DNA of 64,000 nucleotides from Catenulispora sp. GP43 (GCF_041260665.1 NZ_JBGCCT010000005.1:124001-188000); one strand, 5' to 3'. Counted from the first letter of the stretch, positions 9,253-18,575 are shown. A program made the numbers and translations. Notes: generated from the sequence alone by a model not told the origin.

Positions 9253-10599
9253 ATGCTCACCGCATTCGCTCGGGCGTTTCGTACGCCCGACCTGCGCAAG
9301 AAGCTGCTCTTCACGCTCGGCATCATGGCCCTGTTCCGGCTGGGCGCCCACATTCCGGCCCCGGGTGTGGACACGCATACGTTGAGCCAGTGTGTGGGGA
9401 TCAGCAAGTCCAGTGGTCAGAGCAATGGTGCGCTGGGTTTGATCAACCTGTTCTCCGGCGGTGCCCTGCTGCAGCTTTCGATCTTCGCGCTGGGCATCAT
9501 GCCGTACATCACCGCGTCGATCATTCTGCAGCTGCTGACCGTGGTGATTCCGCGGCTGGAGGCCCTCAAGAAGGAGGGTCAGGCGGGGCAGACGAAGATC
9601 ACGCAGTACACCCGGTACCTGACCATCGGGCTGGCGATTCTGCAGTCGACCACGATGCTCACGCTGATGAAGAACAACCCGAGCGCCCTGCTGGGCCCGG
9701 GGTGCTCCGGGTCGAACGTGATCTACCCGAAGGTCGACTGGGTCGGGATGGCCGTCATGGTCATCACGCTGACCGCGGGGACCACGCTGATCATGTGGCT
9801 CGGTGAGCTCATCACCGACCGGGGTATCGGCAACGGCATGTCGCTGCTGATCTTCACCTCGATCACCGCGAACTTCCCGTCCTCGCTGTGGTCCATCAAG
9901 CAGGGCTCCACCACCATGGACGGCTGGCCGGTGTTCTTCGGCGTGCTGCTGATGGGCATGGTCATGGTCGGCGCCGTGGTGTTCGTCGAGCAGGGGCAGC
10001 GGCGGATTCCGGTGCAGTACGCCAAGCGCATGGTCGGGCGGCGGATGTACGGCGGGTCCTCGACCTACATCCCGATGAAGGTGAACCAGGCCGGCGTCAT
10101 CCCGGTCATCTTCGCCTCCTCGCTGCTGCAGCTGCCGCTGATGATCGCGAACTTCACGAACCCGAACGCCCAGAAGGGGTGGGCGCACTGGGTCGACAAG
10201 GAGTTCGGGATGACCACCAACGGGTACTCGCTGACGTACTCGATCACCTACTTCCTGCTGATCCTCGGCTTCGCCTTCTTCTACGTCTCGATCACCTTCG
10301 TGCCCGACGAGATCGCGGACAACATGAAGAAGTACGGCGGCTTCATCCCGGGCATCCGGGCCGGCAAGCCCACCGCCGAGTACCTGCAGTACGTCTCGAC
10401 CCGCGTGACCTGGCCCGGCGCCCTGTACCTGGCGGTGATTGCGATCGTGCCGTTCATCGCGCTGGCCGAGCTGCACGCCAGCGGGAAGTTCCCGTTCGGC
10501 GGCACGACTATCCTGATCATGGTGGGCGTGGGCCTGGAGACCGTGAAGCAGATCGAGTCCCAGCTCCAGCAGCACAACTACGAAGGATTCCTGCGGTGA
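9253..10599 (+). CDS. secY: Preprotein translocase channel subunit SecY
   Basis: 448 residues with about ten hydrophobic segments. Conserved blocks include GAHIPAPGVD after the first membrane helix, LFSGGALLQLSIFALGIMPY near residue 70 (plug/TM2 region), GIGNGMSLLIF, and RIPVQYAKRMVGRRMYGG in a cytoplasmic loop. SecY forms the protein-conducting channel with SecE and SecG in the plasma membrane. AGGAGG sits 3 nt before the ATG. adk and map follow, the usual order, but here secY stands apart from the spc genes behind a terminator and a 1-kb gap. Confidence 0.98.
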   Translation: MLTAFARAFRTPDLRKKLLFTLGIMALFRLGAHIPAPGVDTHTLSQCVGISKSSGQSNGALGLINLFSGGALLQLSIFALGIMPYITASIILQLLTVVIPRLEALKKEGQAGQTKITQYTRYLTIGLAILQSTTMLTLMKNNPSALLGPGCSGSNVIYPKVDWVGMAVMVITLTAGTTLIMWLGELITDRGIGNGMSLLIFTSITANFPSSLWSIKQGSTTMDGWPVFFGVLLMGMVMVGAVVFVEQGQRRIPVQYAKRMVGRRMYGGSSTYIPMKVNQAGVIPVIFASSLLQLPLMIANFTNPNAQKGWAHWVDKEFGMTTNGYSLTYSITYFLLILGFAFFYVSITFVPDEIADNMKKYGGFIPGIRAGKPTAEYLQYVSTRVTWPGALYLAVIAIVPFIALAELHASGKFPFGGTTILIMVGVGLETVKQIESQLQQHNYEGFLR

Positions 10600-10690
10600 T
10601 GGCGGTGATGACAACGGCGTCGACGCGCCTCACCCGAAGCGGGCGGCACTCCGTCGCCCGTCCCACTGACGCCGAAGGGTTCCTCATCTA

Positions 10691-11368
10691 GTGCGTATCG
10701 TTCTCGTCGGACCGCCGGGTGCGGGCAAGGGCACGCAAGCCTCGTTCATCGCCTCGCACCTGGGCGTCCCGAAGATCAGCACCGGGGACATCTTCCGGGC
10801 GAACATCTCGCAGGGCACCCCGCTGGGCGTCAAGGCCAAGGAGTACCTGGACGCGGGCCAGTTGGTGCCGGACGAGCTCACCATAGACATCGTCCGCGAC
10901 CGGCTCTCGCAGTCGGACGCGGCCGGCGGCTTCCTGCTCGACGGCTTCCCGCGGAACGTGGCGCAGGCCGAGGAGCTGGACAAGATCCTCGCGGACAACG
11001 GGGTCACGCCCTCGGCCGGCAAGGCCTACCTGGACGTCGTGCTCGACCTGGAGGTCGACAACGACGAGGTGATCAAGCGGATCTCCGGGCGCCGGCTGTG
11101 CCGCAACGACTCCGGGCACATCTTCCACGTCGACTACAGCCCCTCCAAGAGCGGCGACACCTGCGACATCTGCGGCGGCGAGCTCTACCAGCGCTCCGAC
11201 GACGCCGAGGACGTGGTGCGCACCCGCCTGGAGGTCTACGCCGCCGAGACCGCCCCGATCATCGGCTACTACCGCGAGCAGGGTGTGCTGACCACGATCG
11301 ACGCCACCGGCGAGGTCGACGTCATCACGCAGCGCGCCTTCGCGGCGGTGGACACCGCTCGCGGCTGA
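10691..11368 (+). CDS. adk: Adenylate kinase
   Basis: 225 residues. It has a P-loop GPPGAGKGT at 7-15, the AMP-binding STGDIFR block and DGFPRN, and a long LID domain. Adk converts ATP + AMP to 2 ADP in the cytosol. The LID has LCRND and later TCDIC, so one of the four classic zinc cysteines is Asp; this variant is common in actinomycetes. GTG start at 10691, in the usual secY-adk-map order, 91 bp after secY. Confidence 0.97.
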   Translation: MRIVLVGPPGAGKGTQASFIASHLGVPKISTGDIFRANISQGTPLGVKAKEYLDAGQLVPDELTIDIVRDRLSQSDAAGGFLLDGFPRNVAQAEELDKILADNGVTPSAGKAYLDVVLDLEVDNDEVIKRISGRRLCRNDSGHIFHVDYSPSKSGDTCDICGGELYQRSDDAEDVVRTRLEVYAAETAPIIGYYREQGVLTTIDATGEVDVITQRAFAAVDTARG

Positions 11369-11411
11369 ACGGCCGCGTACCCTCCCAGCAGTCCCTAAGG
11401 AATTCCCACAC

Positions 11412-12239
11412 ATGCACGCCCACGGTGACGACGACGGTCTGATCGAGCTGAAGACCCCGGAGCAGTTCGAGGTCATGAAGCAGGCCGGCAAGGTCGTGTC
11501 ACGGACGCTGGCGCTGCTGCGCTCGGCGGTCCGGCCGGGCATCACCACCGGTGAGCTGGACCGGATCGCCGAGGAGTCCATTCGTTCGCTCGGGGCCGCG
11601 CCGTCCTTCCTGGGCTACGGCGACTTCCCCGGCTCGATCTGCGCCTCGGTCAACGAGGAGATCGTGCACGGCATCCCCGGCTCGCGCGTGCTGCGCGAGG
11701 GGGACCTGATCTCCATCGACTGCGGCGCGATCATCCCCGACGAGGCCGGGCAGGCCGTCGCCGGGCGCTGGAACACCCGGGGCTGGCACGCCGACGCCGC
11801 GATCACCGTGGCCGTCGGCGAGGTCGCCCCGGAGCTCGCCGAGCTGTCCCGGGTCACCGAGCAGGCGATGTGGGCCGGCATCAAGGCGGTGAAGGAGGGC
11901 GCCGCGCTGAACGACGTCTCCACCGCCATCGACGACTCCACCCGCTCGCACCCCCGCCGCTACGGCATCGTGCGCGACTACGGCGGCCACGGCATCGGCT
12001 CGGCGATGCACATGGCGCCGATGGTGTTCAACTACCCGGTGCGCGGTGAGCGCACGGTGCTGACCACCGGCATGGCGATCGCCATCGAGCCGATGCTGAC
12101 CCTGGGCAAGAACAAGACCCGGGTGCTGGCCGACGACTGGACGGTCGTGGCCAAGGACGGCTCCTACGCCGCACACTGGGAGCACACGGTCGCGCTGACA
12201 CCCGAAGGTGTCGTGGTGACCACTGCTCCGGAAGAGTGA
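11412..12239 (+). CDS. map: Type I methionine aminopeptidase with a loop insertion
   Basis: 275 residues. It removes the initiator Met from nascent proteins. The five metal ligands can be placed at D103, D128, H193 (in GGHGIG), E226 (IEPM) and E257 (WEHT). The two Asp ligands are 25 residues apart; in E. coli MetAP they are 11 apart (D97 and D108). A 14-residue insertion at about 110-124 therefore enlarges the loop next to the active site. AAGGAA lies 9 nt before the ATG. It is the last gene of the secY-adk-map group; actinomycetes often carry further paralogues. Confidence 0.94.
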   Translation: MHAHGDDDGLIELKTPEQFEVMKQAGKVVSRTLALLRSAVRPGITTGELDRIAEESIRSLGAAPSFLGYGDFPGSICASVNEEIVHGIPGSRVLREGDLISIDCGAIIPDEAGQAVAGRWNTRGWHADAAITVAVGEVAPELAELSRVTEQAMWAGIKAVKEGAALNDVSTAIDDSTRSHPRRYGIVRDYGGHGIGSAMHMAPMVFNYPVRGERTVLTTGMAIAIEPMLTLGKNKTRVLADDWTVVAKDGSYAAHWEHTVALTPEGVVVTTAPEE

Positions 12240-12324
12240 CAAGACGTGACCGACAGGGGTGACCGCGCGGCGGGGTCCGCGGTGTCCGCCGCCTGGCGGC
12301 CCTGATCCCGGCGGACGATGAAGC

Positions 12325-13089
12325 ATGGCTCGTGACCGAGCGGCCGCCCTGGCCGCGGCAGCGCTCCTGGCGCTCGGCGCCGCAGCCGGTTGCGGCGGGT
12401 CGAAGAGTTCCGCCAAACCCGCCGCCGCCGCGCCGCAGCCCGCGGTGCCCCCGAGCACGGCCGTGCCCGGCGACCCGCCGAGCGCCCCGCCGACCGCCGC
12501 CGAACTCCGCTCCCGGCTGCTGGCTCCGGCGGACCTGCCGGCCGGCTTCGTCGCCGACGACGACAGCGAGGACGCCAACGGCGTGATGTCCTCCACCGAA
12601 CCGGACTGCCGGGCGATGACCGACCTGATGAACAGCCAGGGCCACCCGGCCGGCGCGCTCGCGTCCGCCGACGCCTCCTTCACCAAATCGCAGTTCGGCC
12701 CGAACATCGCCACCGGCCTGGCCGGCTTCGCCACCCCCGAGGCCGCGCAGAAGCTGCTGGCCTCGGTCACCCAGGCGATGCGCAGCTGCACCAAGATCAC
12801 CGAGACCGACAAGGACGGCAGCACCTACGACTTCCTGGTCACGCCGCTGGCCTTCCCGCCGGCCGGCGACGCCAGCGCCGCGATCCGCGTCGTCGCCGAT
12901 GTCGACGACCTGCAGGCCCAGGTGGACCTGGTGCTGGTGCGCGTCGGCAGCACCCTGCTGTACGTGGCCGACACCGACTTCGGCAGCACCGACACGGAGC
13001 TGACCCAGCAGGTGGTGACGCGGGCGGTGGCGAAGGTGTCGGATCTGGCGACGCCGCGCTCCGCGCCGACGACAGTCTCAAGTCTCTGA
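12325..13089 (+). CDS. Putative secreted lipoprotein
   Basis: 254 residues. The N terminus is a lipoprotein signal: MARDR, an Ala/Leu helix, then lipobox AAGC with Cys23. A Pro/Ala/Ser linker follows to about residue 55. The remaining 200 residues are a soluble domain with two widely spaced Cys (in PDCRAM and RSCTKI) and a closing beta-rich part (DDLQAQVDLVLVRVGSTLLY). It resembles lipid-anchored solute-binding-like proteins of actinomycetes such as those of the LpqN/PknH-sensor type, but I cannot assign a family. It converges on the MMPL transporter gene. Confidence 0.75.
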   Translation: MARDRAAALAAAALLALGAAAGCGGSKSSAKPAAAAPQPAVPPSTAVPGDPPSAPPTAAELRSRLLAPADLPAGFVADDDSEDANGVMSSTEPDCRAMTDLMNSQGHPAGALASADASFTKSQFGPNIATGLAGFATPEAAQKLLASVTQAMRSCTKITETDKDGSTYDFLVTPLAFPPAGDASAAIRVVADVDDLQAQVDLVLVRVGSTLLYVADTDFGSTDTELTQQVVTRAVAKVSDLATPRSAPTTVSSL

Positions 13090-13198
13090 CGCAGGACGGC
13101 CCTTCGCGCGACGGCCTCTGTGCGCGGCGAAACGCCGCCAGGCGCGCACATCGCAGTGTCTTCACACCCGCGGTCTGCGCGCCCGGCTGCCTTCCCGC

Positions 13199-15325
13199 TC
13201 AGACGCTCAACAGCTCCTCAGAGGCCGGCACAGGGGCCTCGGCCACTCCGAACCGATCGTGCACCCCGCGCAGGGCCCGCGGCGCCCACCAGGCCCGCTC
13301 GCCGAGCAGCGCCAGCACCGCGGGCACCAGCATCATGCGGACCAGCGTGGCGTCGATCAGCACCGCGAAGGTCAGTCCGAAGCCGAACTCCAGGATCGGG
13401 GCCGCGCCGCCGGTCATGAAGCAGGCGAAGACGATCACCAGCAGTGCCGCCGCGCAGGTCACCACCCGGCCGGTGTACCGCACCCCGGTGACCACGGCCT
13501 GCCGCGCGTCCTCGCCGGCCAGCCGGGCCTCGCGGATCCGGCCGAGGATGAAGATCTCGTAGTCCATCGACAGGCCGAAGGCGACGGCGATCATCAGCGG
13601 CGGGACCGTCAAGTCCAGCGCGCCCAGACCGCCCTTGAGCCCGGAGCCGAAGACCCCTGCGAAGTGGCCCTGCTGGAAGACCCACACCGTCGCGCCCAGT
13701 GAGGCCCCGATGCTCAGCAGGTTGGTCAGCACCGCCTTGAGCGGGATCAGCACCGAGCCGGTGAACAGGAACAGCAGCACGAACACCGACACCAGCACCA
13801 CGCCGGCGGCGTAGGGGAGCCGGTCGACCAGCATCTGCCGGAAGTCCACCAGATGCGCGCTGTCCCCGGTGACGTACGCGCCCTGATGCTCGTCCCGGAT
13901 CGTCTGCACCAGCCCGGTCGCCACCTTGCCGTTCACCGCCCCGGCCGGCGTCAGCTGCAGCACCGCGCTGCCGTCCGGTAGCGTCTTCTGCGCGGACTGC
14001 ACGACCCCCGGCAGCGACCGCAGGTGCGCCAGGTAGGCCGGCTTCGCGGCGCCTCCCTCGACCAGCACGTACAGCGGGTCGGCCGCGCTCTGGCCCGGGA
14101 AGTGCGCCACGCTCAGGTCGTACACCTGCCGCGCCTCCGAGCTTGCCGGCAGCTCGCGCGCGTCGCCGGGGCTCAGGGTCAGCGAAAGCACCGGGGTGGC
14201 CACGGTGACCAGGCCCGCGGCGATCACCAGCAGCACCGGCAGCGGACGCCGCGCCACCCCGGCCGCGAACCGCCCGAACCAGCGCCCCTCCGAGCGCTTC
14301 GGGCTCGCCGGCTTGATCCGGTGCCCGAACTTCGCGAGCAGCGCCGGCAGCAGCGTCACCGCGGCCAGCATGTCCACGGCCACCACGGCCGTCGCGGCCA
14401 GGCCCATGCTGCGCAGGAACGGCGCCGGGTACACCACGAGCCCGACCAGGCTGACCGCGACGGTGAGCCCGGAGAAGAAGACCGTGCGGCCGGCGGCCGA
14501 GACGGTGTGGCGCACGCAGTCGGCGATGTCGGGCGTGCCGACCCGCTCCTGCTTGAAGCGGGTCACCATCAGCAGGGCGTAGTCCACGCCGAGGCCCAGG
14601 CCCAGCATCGTCGTGATCTGCACCGAGTACACCGACAGGTCGGTGGCGAAGCTGAACCCGTACAGCACCAGCAGCGTGGAGGCGACGCCGCAGACCGCCA
14701 GCACCAGCGGGAGCGAGGCCGCGAGCAGCCCGCCGAACACCACCACCAGCAACAGCAGAACGATCGGCAGGGAGATCAGCTCGGCCTTGCTGGCGTCGGA
14801 CTGCGCGGTGGTGTTCAGCGCGTCGCTGATCAGCGGACCGCCGCCGACCCGCACCTGGAACTCGGGCGTGGCGATGGCGCGCAGGCGTGCCTGGGTAGCC
14901 TTCAAGGCGACGTTCTCGTCGTGCGTGGAGATCCCGCTGACGAAGGTCACCGGGATCGCGACCACCTGGCCGTCGCCGGTCATGGCGGGATTCTCGACGG
15001 AGTCGGTCGCCTGGGCGACGCCCGGGATCCGGCGCAGGTCGGCCACGGCGGCGGCGACCCGGCCCTGCAGGGCGGCGTTCGCGGCGATCACCGTGCCCGG
15101 GGTCGTCGAGGTCACCAGCCCGTCGATGGCGTCGGCGCCCGGATCGATCTTGTTCAGCCGGTCGGCGGTCACCTGGGACTGGCTGCCCGGGACGTTGGCC
15201 CCGAGCCCCCCGAGCTTGCCGAACACGGTCCCGCCCAGGCCCAGCCCGACCACCAGGACCACGACCCACACGGCGACCACGGTCCCGGGCCGGCGGATGG
15301 CCAGCTCTGCAGCGTGTTTCAACAT
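13199..15325 (-). CDS. MMPL/RND-family membrane transporter
   Basis: 708 residues in the two-fold RND arrangement: TM1 at about 13-33, an extracytoplasmic domain to about 180, five TM helices, a second extracytoplasmic domain and five more helices. The paired motifs GLGLGVDYALLMVTRFKQE (about 242-260) and FGLSMDYEIFILGRIREA (about 575) carry the Asp-Tyr pairs that relay protons in MmpL proteins. Such proteins export lipids, siderophores or drugs using the proton gradient. It is last in a kinase-regulator-transporter operon and so is probably controlled by that two-component system. The substrate is unknown. Confidence 0.92.
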   Translation of the reverse strand: MLKHAAELAIRRPGTVVAVWVVVLVVGLGLGGTVFGKLGGLGANVPGSQSQVTADRLNKIDPGADAIDGLVTSTTPGTVIAANAALQGRVAAAVADLRRIPGVAQATDSVENPAMTGDGQVVAIPVTFVSGISTHDENVALKATQARLRAIATPEFQVRVGGGPLISDALNTTAQSDASKAELISLPIVLLLLVVVFGGLLAASLPLVLAVCGVASTLLVLYGFSFATDLSVYSVQITTMLGLGLGVDYALLMVTRFKQERVGTPDIADCVRHTVSAAGRTVFFSGLTVAVSLVGLVVYPAPFLRSMGLAATAVVAVDMLAAVTLLPALLAKFGHRIKPASPKRSEGRWFGRFAAGVARRPLPVLLVIAAGLVTVATPVLSLTLSPGDARELPASSEARQVYDLSVAHFPGQSAADPLYVLVEGGAAKPAYLAHLRSLPGVVQSAQKTLPDGSAVLQLTPAGAVNGKVATGLVQTIRDEHQGAYVTGDSAHLVDFRQMLVDRLPYAAGVVLVSVFVLLFLFTGSVLIPLKAVLTNLLSIGASLGATVWVFQQGHFAGVFGSGLKGGLGALDLTVPPLMIAVAFGLSMDYEIFILGRIREARLAGEDARQAVVTGVRYTGRVVTCAAALLVIVFACFMTGGAAPILEFGFGLTFAVLIDATLVRMMLVPAVLALLGERAWWAPRALRGVHDRFGVAEAPVPASEELLSV

Positions 15326-15403
15326 GCCCCCACTGTCCGGTGGCGGCGGGGGTCATGTGATCCCGCGCGGGAGGGGACCGGCGGACTCGGTAGATCGGGT
15401 GAG

Positions 15404-16081
15404 TCATCCCTCCGGAGAGGGAGTCACCAGCCCGCTGTCGTAGGCGAAGATCACCGCGTGGACCCGGTCCCGCAGCCCCAGCTTCATCAGGATGTTGCTG
15501 ACGTGGGTCTTCACCGTGTGCTCGGTGACGTACAGCCGGGCGGCGATCTCGGCGTTCGAGGCGCCCCGGGCGATCAGCAGCAGCGTCTCGCGCTCGCGCG
15601 GGGTGAGCGCGTCCAGGCGGGCCGAGGGCGCGGCGGCCGGCTCGCCGGCCCGGGCCGGGCGGCGGGAGGTGACGTCGGCGATCAGCCGCCGGGTCACCGA
15701 GGGCGCCAGCAGCGAGTCCCCGGCCGCGACCACGCGGACCGCGTGCACCAGATCGTCGCGGCGGACGTCCTTGAGCAGGAAGCCGGAGGCGCCGGCGTAG
15801 AGCGCGTCGTACACGTACTCGTCGACGTCGAAGGTGGTGAGCATGAGGATCCGGCTGTCGCCCTCGGCGGTGACCTGGCGCGCGGCCTCGATGCCGTCCA
15901 TCACCGGCATCCGGACGTCCAGCAGCACGACGTCGGGGCGCAGCGCGCGGGCCAGCGCCACCGCCTCGGCGCCGTCGCCGGCCTCGCCGACCACCTCGAT
16001 GTCCGGCTGCGCGTCCAGGATCATCGCGAACCCGCTGCGCACCAGTTCCTGGTCGTCGGCCACCACTACCCGAATCGCCAC
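15404..16081 (-). CDS. NarL/LuxR-type response regulator
   Basis: 225 residues. The receiver domain has the acidic pair D9-D10, phospho-acceptor D55 in VVLLDVRMPVMDG, a conserved Thr in LMLTTFD and Lys in GFLLKDV. The C-terminal LuxR helix-turn-helix begins LTPREREtLLLIARG near residue 159 and includes YVTEHTVKTHVSNILMKLGL. It lies between its histidine kinase (70 bp upstream) and the MMPL gene (78 bp downstream), all on the minus strand. It probably regulates that transporter. Confidence 0.95.
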   Translation of the reverse strand: MAIRVVVADDQELVRSGFAMILDAQPDIEVVGEAGDGAEAVALARALRPDVVLLDVRMPVMDGIEAARQVTAEGDSRILMLTTFDVDEYVYDALYAGASGFLLKDVRRDDLVHAVRVVAAGDSLLAPSVTRRLIADVTSRRPARAGEPAAAPSARLDALTPRERETLLLIARGASNAEIAARLYVTEHTVKTHVSNILMKLGLRDRVHAVIFAYDSGLVTPSPEG

Positions 16082-16151
16082 GCCCGCTTTCTATCAGGCC
16101 CGTGTGAAGACTGTCCCGCGCCCGGTGACGGTCTGGTATCGGCCGGCCCGC

Positions 16152-17282
16152 TCATCCGGAGGGGATGACCGCGGTCAGCGCGAACCCGCCGGTGTCCGGC
16201 GGCGAGGTCCAGCTCAGCGCGCCGCCCACCGGCGCCAGCCGCTCGCGCAGGCCCACCAGGCCGTGGCCGCCCCCGTCGGACGCGCCCTCGGGCAGCCCGC
16301 GGCCGTCGTCCGACACGGTGATCTCCAGTGCGCTGGGCGCCCAGCTCAGCCGGACCTCGGCGCGCGAGGCCCGGGCGTGCTTGAGGGTGTTGGTGAGGGC
16401 CTCCTGCACCACACGGTAGGCCGCGGTCTCGGCACCCGGCGACAGCGGCGCGGCGCTGCCGGTCTGCTCCAGGCGCACCTGGAGCCCGGCCCTGCGGACC
16501 TGGTGCACCAGATCGTCGAGGTCGGCCAGGGTGGGCAGCGGGTCGCGACGGCCGGCGGCGTCCTGGCTGAGCGTGCCGAGCAGGCCCCGCAGCTGCGCCA
16601 TGGCGTCGCGGCCGGCCGCCGAGATGGCCTCGAAGGCCGCCTCGGCCCGCTCCGGCTTGTCGCGCACCAGCAGCGGCCCGGCCTCGGCCTGCACCACCAT
16701 CAGGGCGACGGCGTGGCCGACCACGTCGTGCATGTCCCGGGCGATCCGGGCCCGCTCGGCACGCAGCGCGCGGTCGGCGCGCCCCGACAGCGAGTCGCGC
16801 TCGGACTGCATCAGCACCCCGAGGAACAGCGCGGTCAGGCTCAGGGTGAAGGTGACCAGGAAGTCCTCCGGGTTGCCCCACTGCTGGTGCAGAGCCTCGG
16901 CGACGACGTTGCCGGCCATGAACACGCCGACCAGGAACGCCCGGGTCCGGCCGCGCAGCACCGCCCCGATCGTGTACTGGGTGACCAGGACCGCGTACGG
17001 GAACGGCTGGGCCGGGTGCACGGTGGCGGTGACGATCAGCGTCAGCGCGCCGGTGGTCAGGGCCGAGGGGACCGGGAGGGACTCCCGCCACAGCAGCGGC
17101 ACGATGGTCAGGGTCTCCATGGCGTAGCGCCACGGTCCCCACGGCACGATGCCGGGTATGAGGTAGGTGCCGCTGTTCAGGAGCAGCACGATCAGGGCCA
17201 CCATGACGTCGTTGCGCCGCGGTCGCTGCGGGCGGATCTGGAGTCTGGACAGCGCGTCCGTGCTTCGCACGTGATAGATCAT
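16152..17282 (-). CDS. Sensor histidine kinase, NarX/DesK type (HisKA_3)
   Basis: 376 residues from the ATG at 17282. The frame extends upstream to 17525, but that part overlaps the divergent DUF1707 gene and looks non-coding. About five hydrophobic helices occupy residues 27-160. The dimerisation helix holds phospho-His H185 in RIARDMHDVVGHAVALM, and the ATPase domain has VVQEALTNTLKHA (N box), SDDGRGLPEG and GHGLVGLRERL (G boxes). There is no large extracytoplasmic domain, so it may sense membrane stress or a small ligand, like LiaS/DesK-type kinases. Partner: the regulator just downstream. Confidence 0.93.
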   Translation of the reverse strand: MIYHVRSTDALSRLQIRPQRPRRNDVMVALIVLLLNSGTYLIPGIVPWGPWRYAMETLTIVPLLWRESLPVPSALTTGALTLIVTATVHPAQPFPYAVLVTQYTIGAVLRGRTRAFLVGVFMAGNVVAEALHQQWGNPEDFLVTFTLSLTALFLGVLMQSERDSLSGRADRALRAERARIARDMHDVVGHAVALMVVQAEAGPLLVRDKPERAEAAFEAISAAGRDAMAQLRGLLGTLSQDAAGRRDPLPTLADLDDLVHQVRRAGLQVRLEQTGSAAPLSPGAETAAYRVVQEALTNTLKHARASRAEVRLSWAPSALEITVSDDGRGLPEGASDGGGHGLVGLRERLAPVGGALSWTSPPDTGGFALTAVIPSG

Positions 17283-17385
17283 GCTCCACCGGGAGTAGTC
17301 GTACCTCCCTCCGAGGGGGGATCCTGATGCGGCGAACCTGCGGTACAGTCGAGATATGTCGCGAGTCAGTTGGGGAGTCACGGAG

Positions 17386-18006
17386 ATGACGACGCAGGGT
17401 GGGGCCTCGTTCGATCCCGATATGCGCGCCGGCGACGCCGACCGCGAGCGCCTCGTCGAGCAGCTGCGCGAGCACCATGCCGCGGGACGGCTGACGCTCG
17501 AGGAGTTCGACGAGCGCATGACCAAGGCCTACGAGGCCAAGACGTACGGAGAACTGCGCACGCTCACCCGGGACCTGCCGGTGGACCTGGCGCAGCTGAA
17601 CTTCCAGCAGGCCCAGCAGCGCACCGCGGCCTCGCAGCAGCGGCCGGTCGAGGTGCGCCGCGACGGGTCCGGCCGGATGCAGATCAACATCGACAACCAG
17701 GCCATCCAGGACCGGATCAACCACCACCTGGAGCGCCACCAGGACCGCTGGCAGCGGCACCAGGAACGGCACCAGCAGCGCTGGACGCAGCAGCAGGAGC
17801 GGTGGTCGAAGGCGGCGGCCCGGCGCGGCGGGGCCCGCGGCATCGCCTCGTTCAGCTCCTGGCTGTCGCTGTCGGTGCTGCTCACCGGCATCTGGCTGGT
17901 CAGCAACCTGGCCGGCGGGCACGACTGGGGTCAGTTCTGGCCGGCCTGGCCGATCGGGATCCTGGGCGTGCTGATGCTGGCCCGGGGGATCAACCGGCGG
18001 AACTGA
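17386..18006 (+). CDS. DUF1707 (SHOCT-like) membrane protein
   Basis: 206 residues from the ATG at 17386. GGGGAG lies 8 nt upstream, which is better placed than for the in-frame ATG at 17356. A DUF1707 domain (about 12-65) has the family pattern RAGDADRERLVEQLREHHAAGRL (split as RAGDADRE and LREHHAAGRLTLEEFDERM). A Gln/His/Arg-rich helical region covers about 85-150, then two C-terminal hydrophobic helices with WLSLSVLLTGIWLVSNLAGG and WPIGILGVLMLARGI. The domain's role is not established. It is divergent from the histidine kinase and may share its regulation. Confidence 0.85.
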   Translation: MTTQGGASFDPDMRAGDADRERLVEQLREHHAAGRLTLEEFDERMTKAYEAKTYGELRTLTRDLPVDLAQLNFQQAQQRTAASQQRPVEVRRDGSGRMQINIDNQAIQDRINHHLERHQDRWQRHQERHQQRWTQQQERWSKAAARRGGARGIASFSSWLSLSVLLTGIWLVSNLAGGHDWGQFWPAWPIGILGVLMLARGINRRN

Positions 18007-18046
18007 GGGCGGCGGCCGGCGCCGCCGCCCCCGACTGACCTCGCCA

Positions 18047-18078
18047 GACCGCGACCGGACGCCCGGTCGCGGTCTTCT
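18047..18078 (+). terminator. Hairpin terminator after the DUF1707 gene
   Basis: A perfect 12-bp stem (GACCGCGACCGG 18047-18058 with 18063-18074) encloses an ACGC loop and is followed by TTCT. It separates the DUF1707 gene from the infA promoter region. Confidence 0.8.
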
Positions 18079-18183
18079 GGTGTCCCATGCTGTCCCACGG
18101 TGTCCCCGAGGCGAACGGGCTGGGAATTTTCGCCACCCGCCCCCGGTTTTACCCTTCGCGCACACGGGGTACAAAGCCCCGGT

Positions 18184-18213
18184 TTCGCGTTCTGCAAGTG
18201 TTCGGCGTACACT
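18184..18213 (+). promoter_or_regulatory. Candidate infA promoter
   Basis: TACACT (18208-18213) is a good actinomycete -10 hexamer. TTCGCG lies 18 bp upstream (18184-18189) as a weak -35. The site is about 140 bp before the infA start and follows a terminator, so a promoter is expected in this stretch. The -35 match is poor. Confidence 0.35.
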
Positions 18214-18353
18214 GGCGTGTCGGCTCCGTATGGAGTGGTTCACGTGCGCCCCCGCGGCTGGGTCTATGAGCGCATCACAGCTGGACCACCACTTGCTCCT
18301 GTTGCCGGAACCGACGCGGCAGTAGACACCCTTCTGAAGGAGATTGAAGGAAC

Positions 18354-18575
18354 TTGGCCAAAAAAGAAGGCGCCATCGAGATCGAGGGCACCATCATCGA
18401 GTCCCTGCCCAACGCGATGTTCCGCGTTGAGCTGGCGAACGGCCACAAGGTCCTCGCGCACATCTCCGGCAAGATGCGGATGCACTACATCCGGATCCTC
18501 CCGGACGACCGGGTCGTCGTCGAGCTGAGCCCGTACGACCTGACCCGCGGGCGCATCGTCTACCGCTACAAGTGA
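18354..18575 (+). CDS. infA: Translation initiation factor IF-1
   Basis: 73 residues, the normal size. The S1-like OB-fold runs from [20 protein letters not shown] through [22 protein letters not shown]-1 binds the 30S A site during initiation. The frame gives the family N terminus only if the TTG at 18354 is the start; no ATG or GTG lies in a plausible upstream position. GAAGGAGATTGAAGGAAC precedes it. A TTG start on infA is notable because IF-1 itself affects start selection. Confidence 0.96.
   Translation: MAKKEGAIEIEGTIIESLPNAMFRVELANGHKVLAHISGKMRMHYIRILPDDRVVVELSPYDLTRGRIVYRYK

Noticed and set aside
13218-15407. 700-residue minus-strand frame overlapping the MMPL gene
   Set aside because: It is a frame-shifted shadow of the MMPL gene, Arg/Gly/Ala-rich, without membrane segments.
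17283-17525. Longer N terminus for the histidine kinase
   Set aside because: It would overlap the divergent DUF1707 gene and adds only Ser/Arg-rich sequence.
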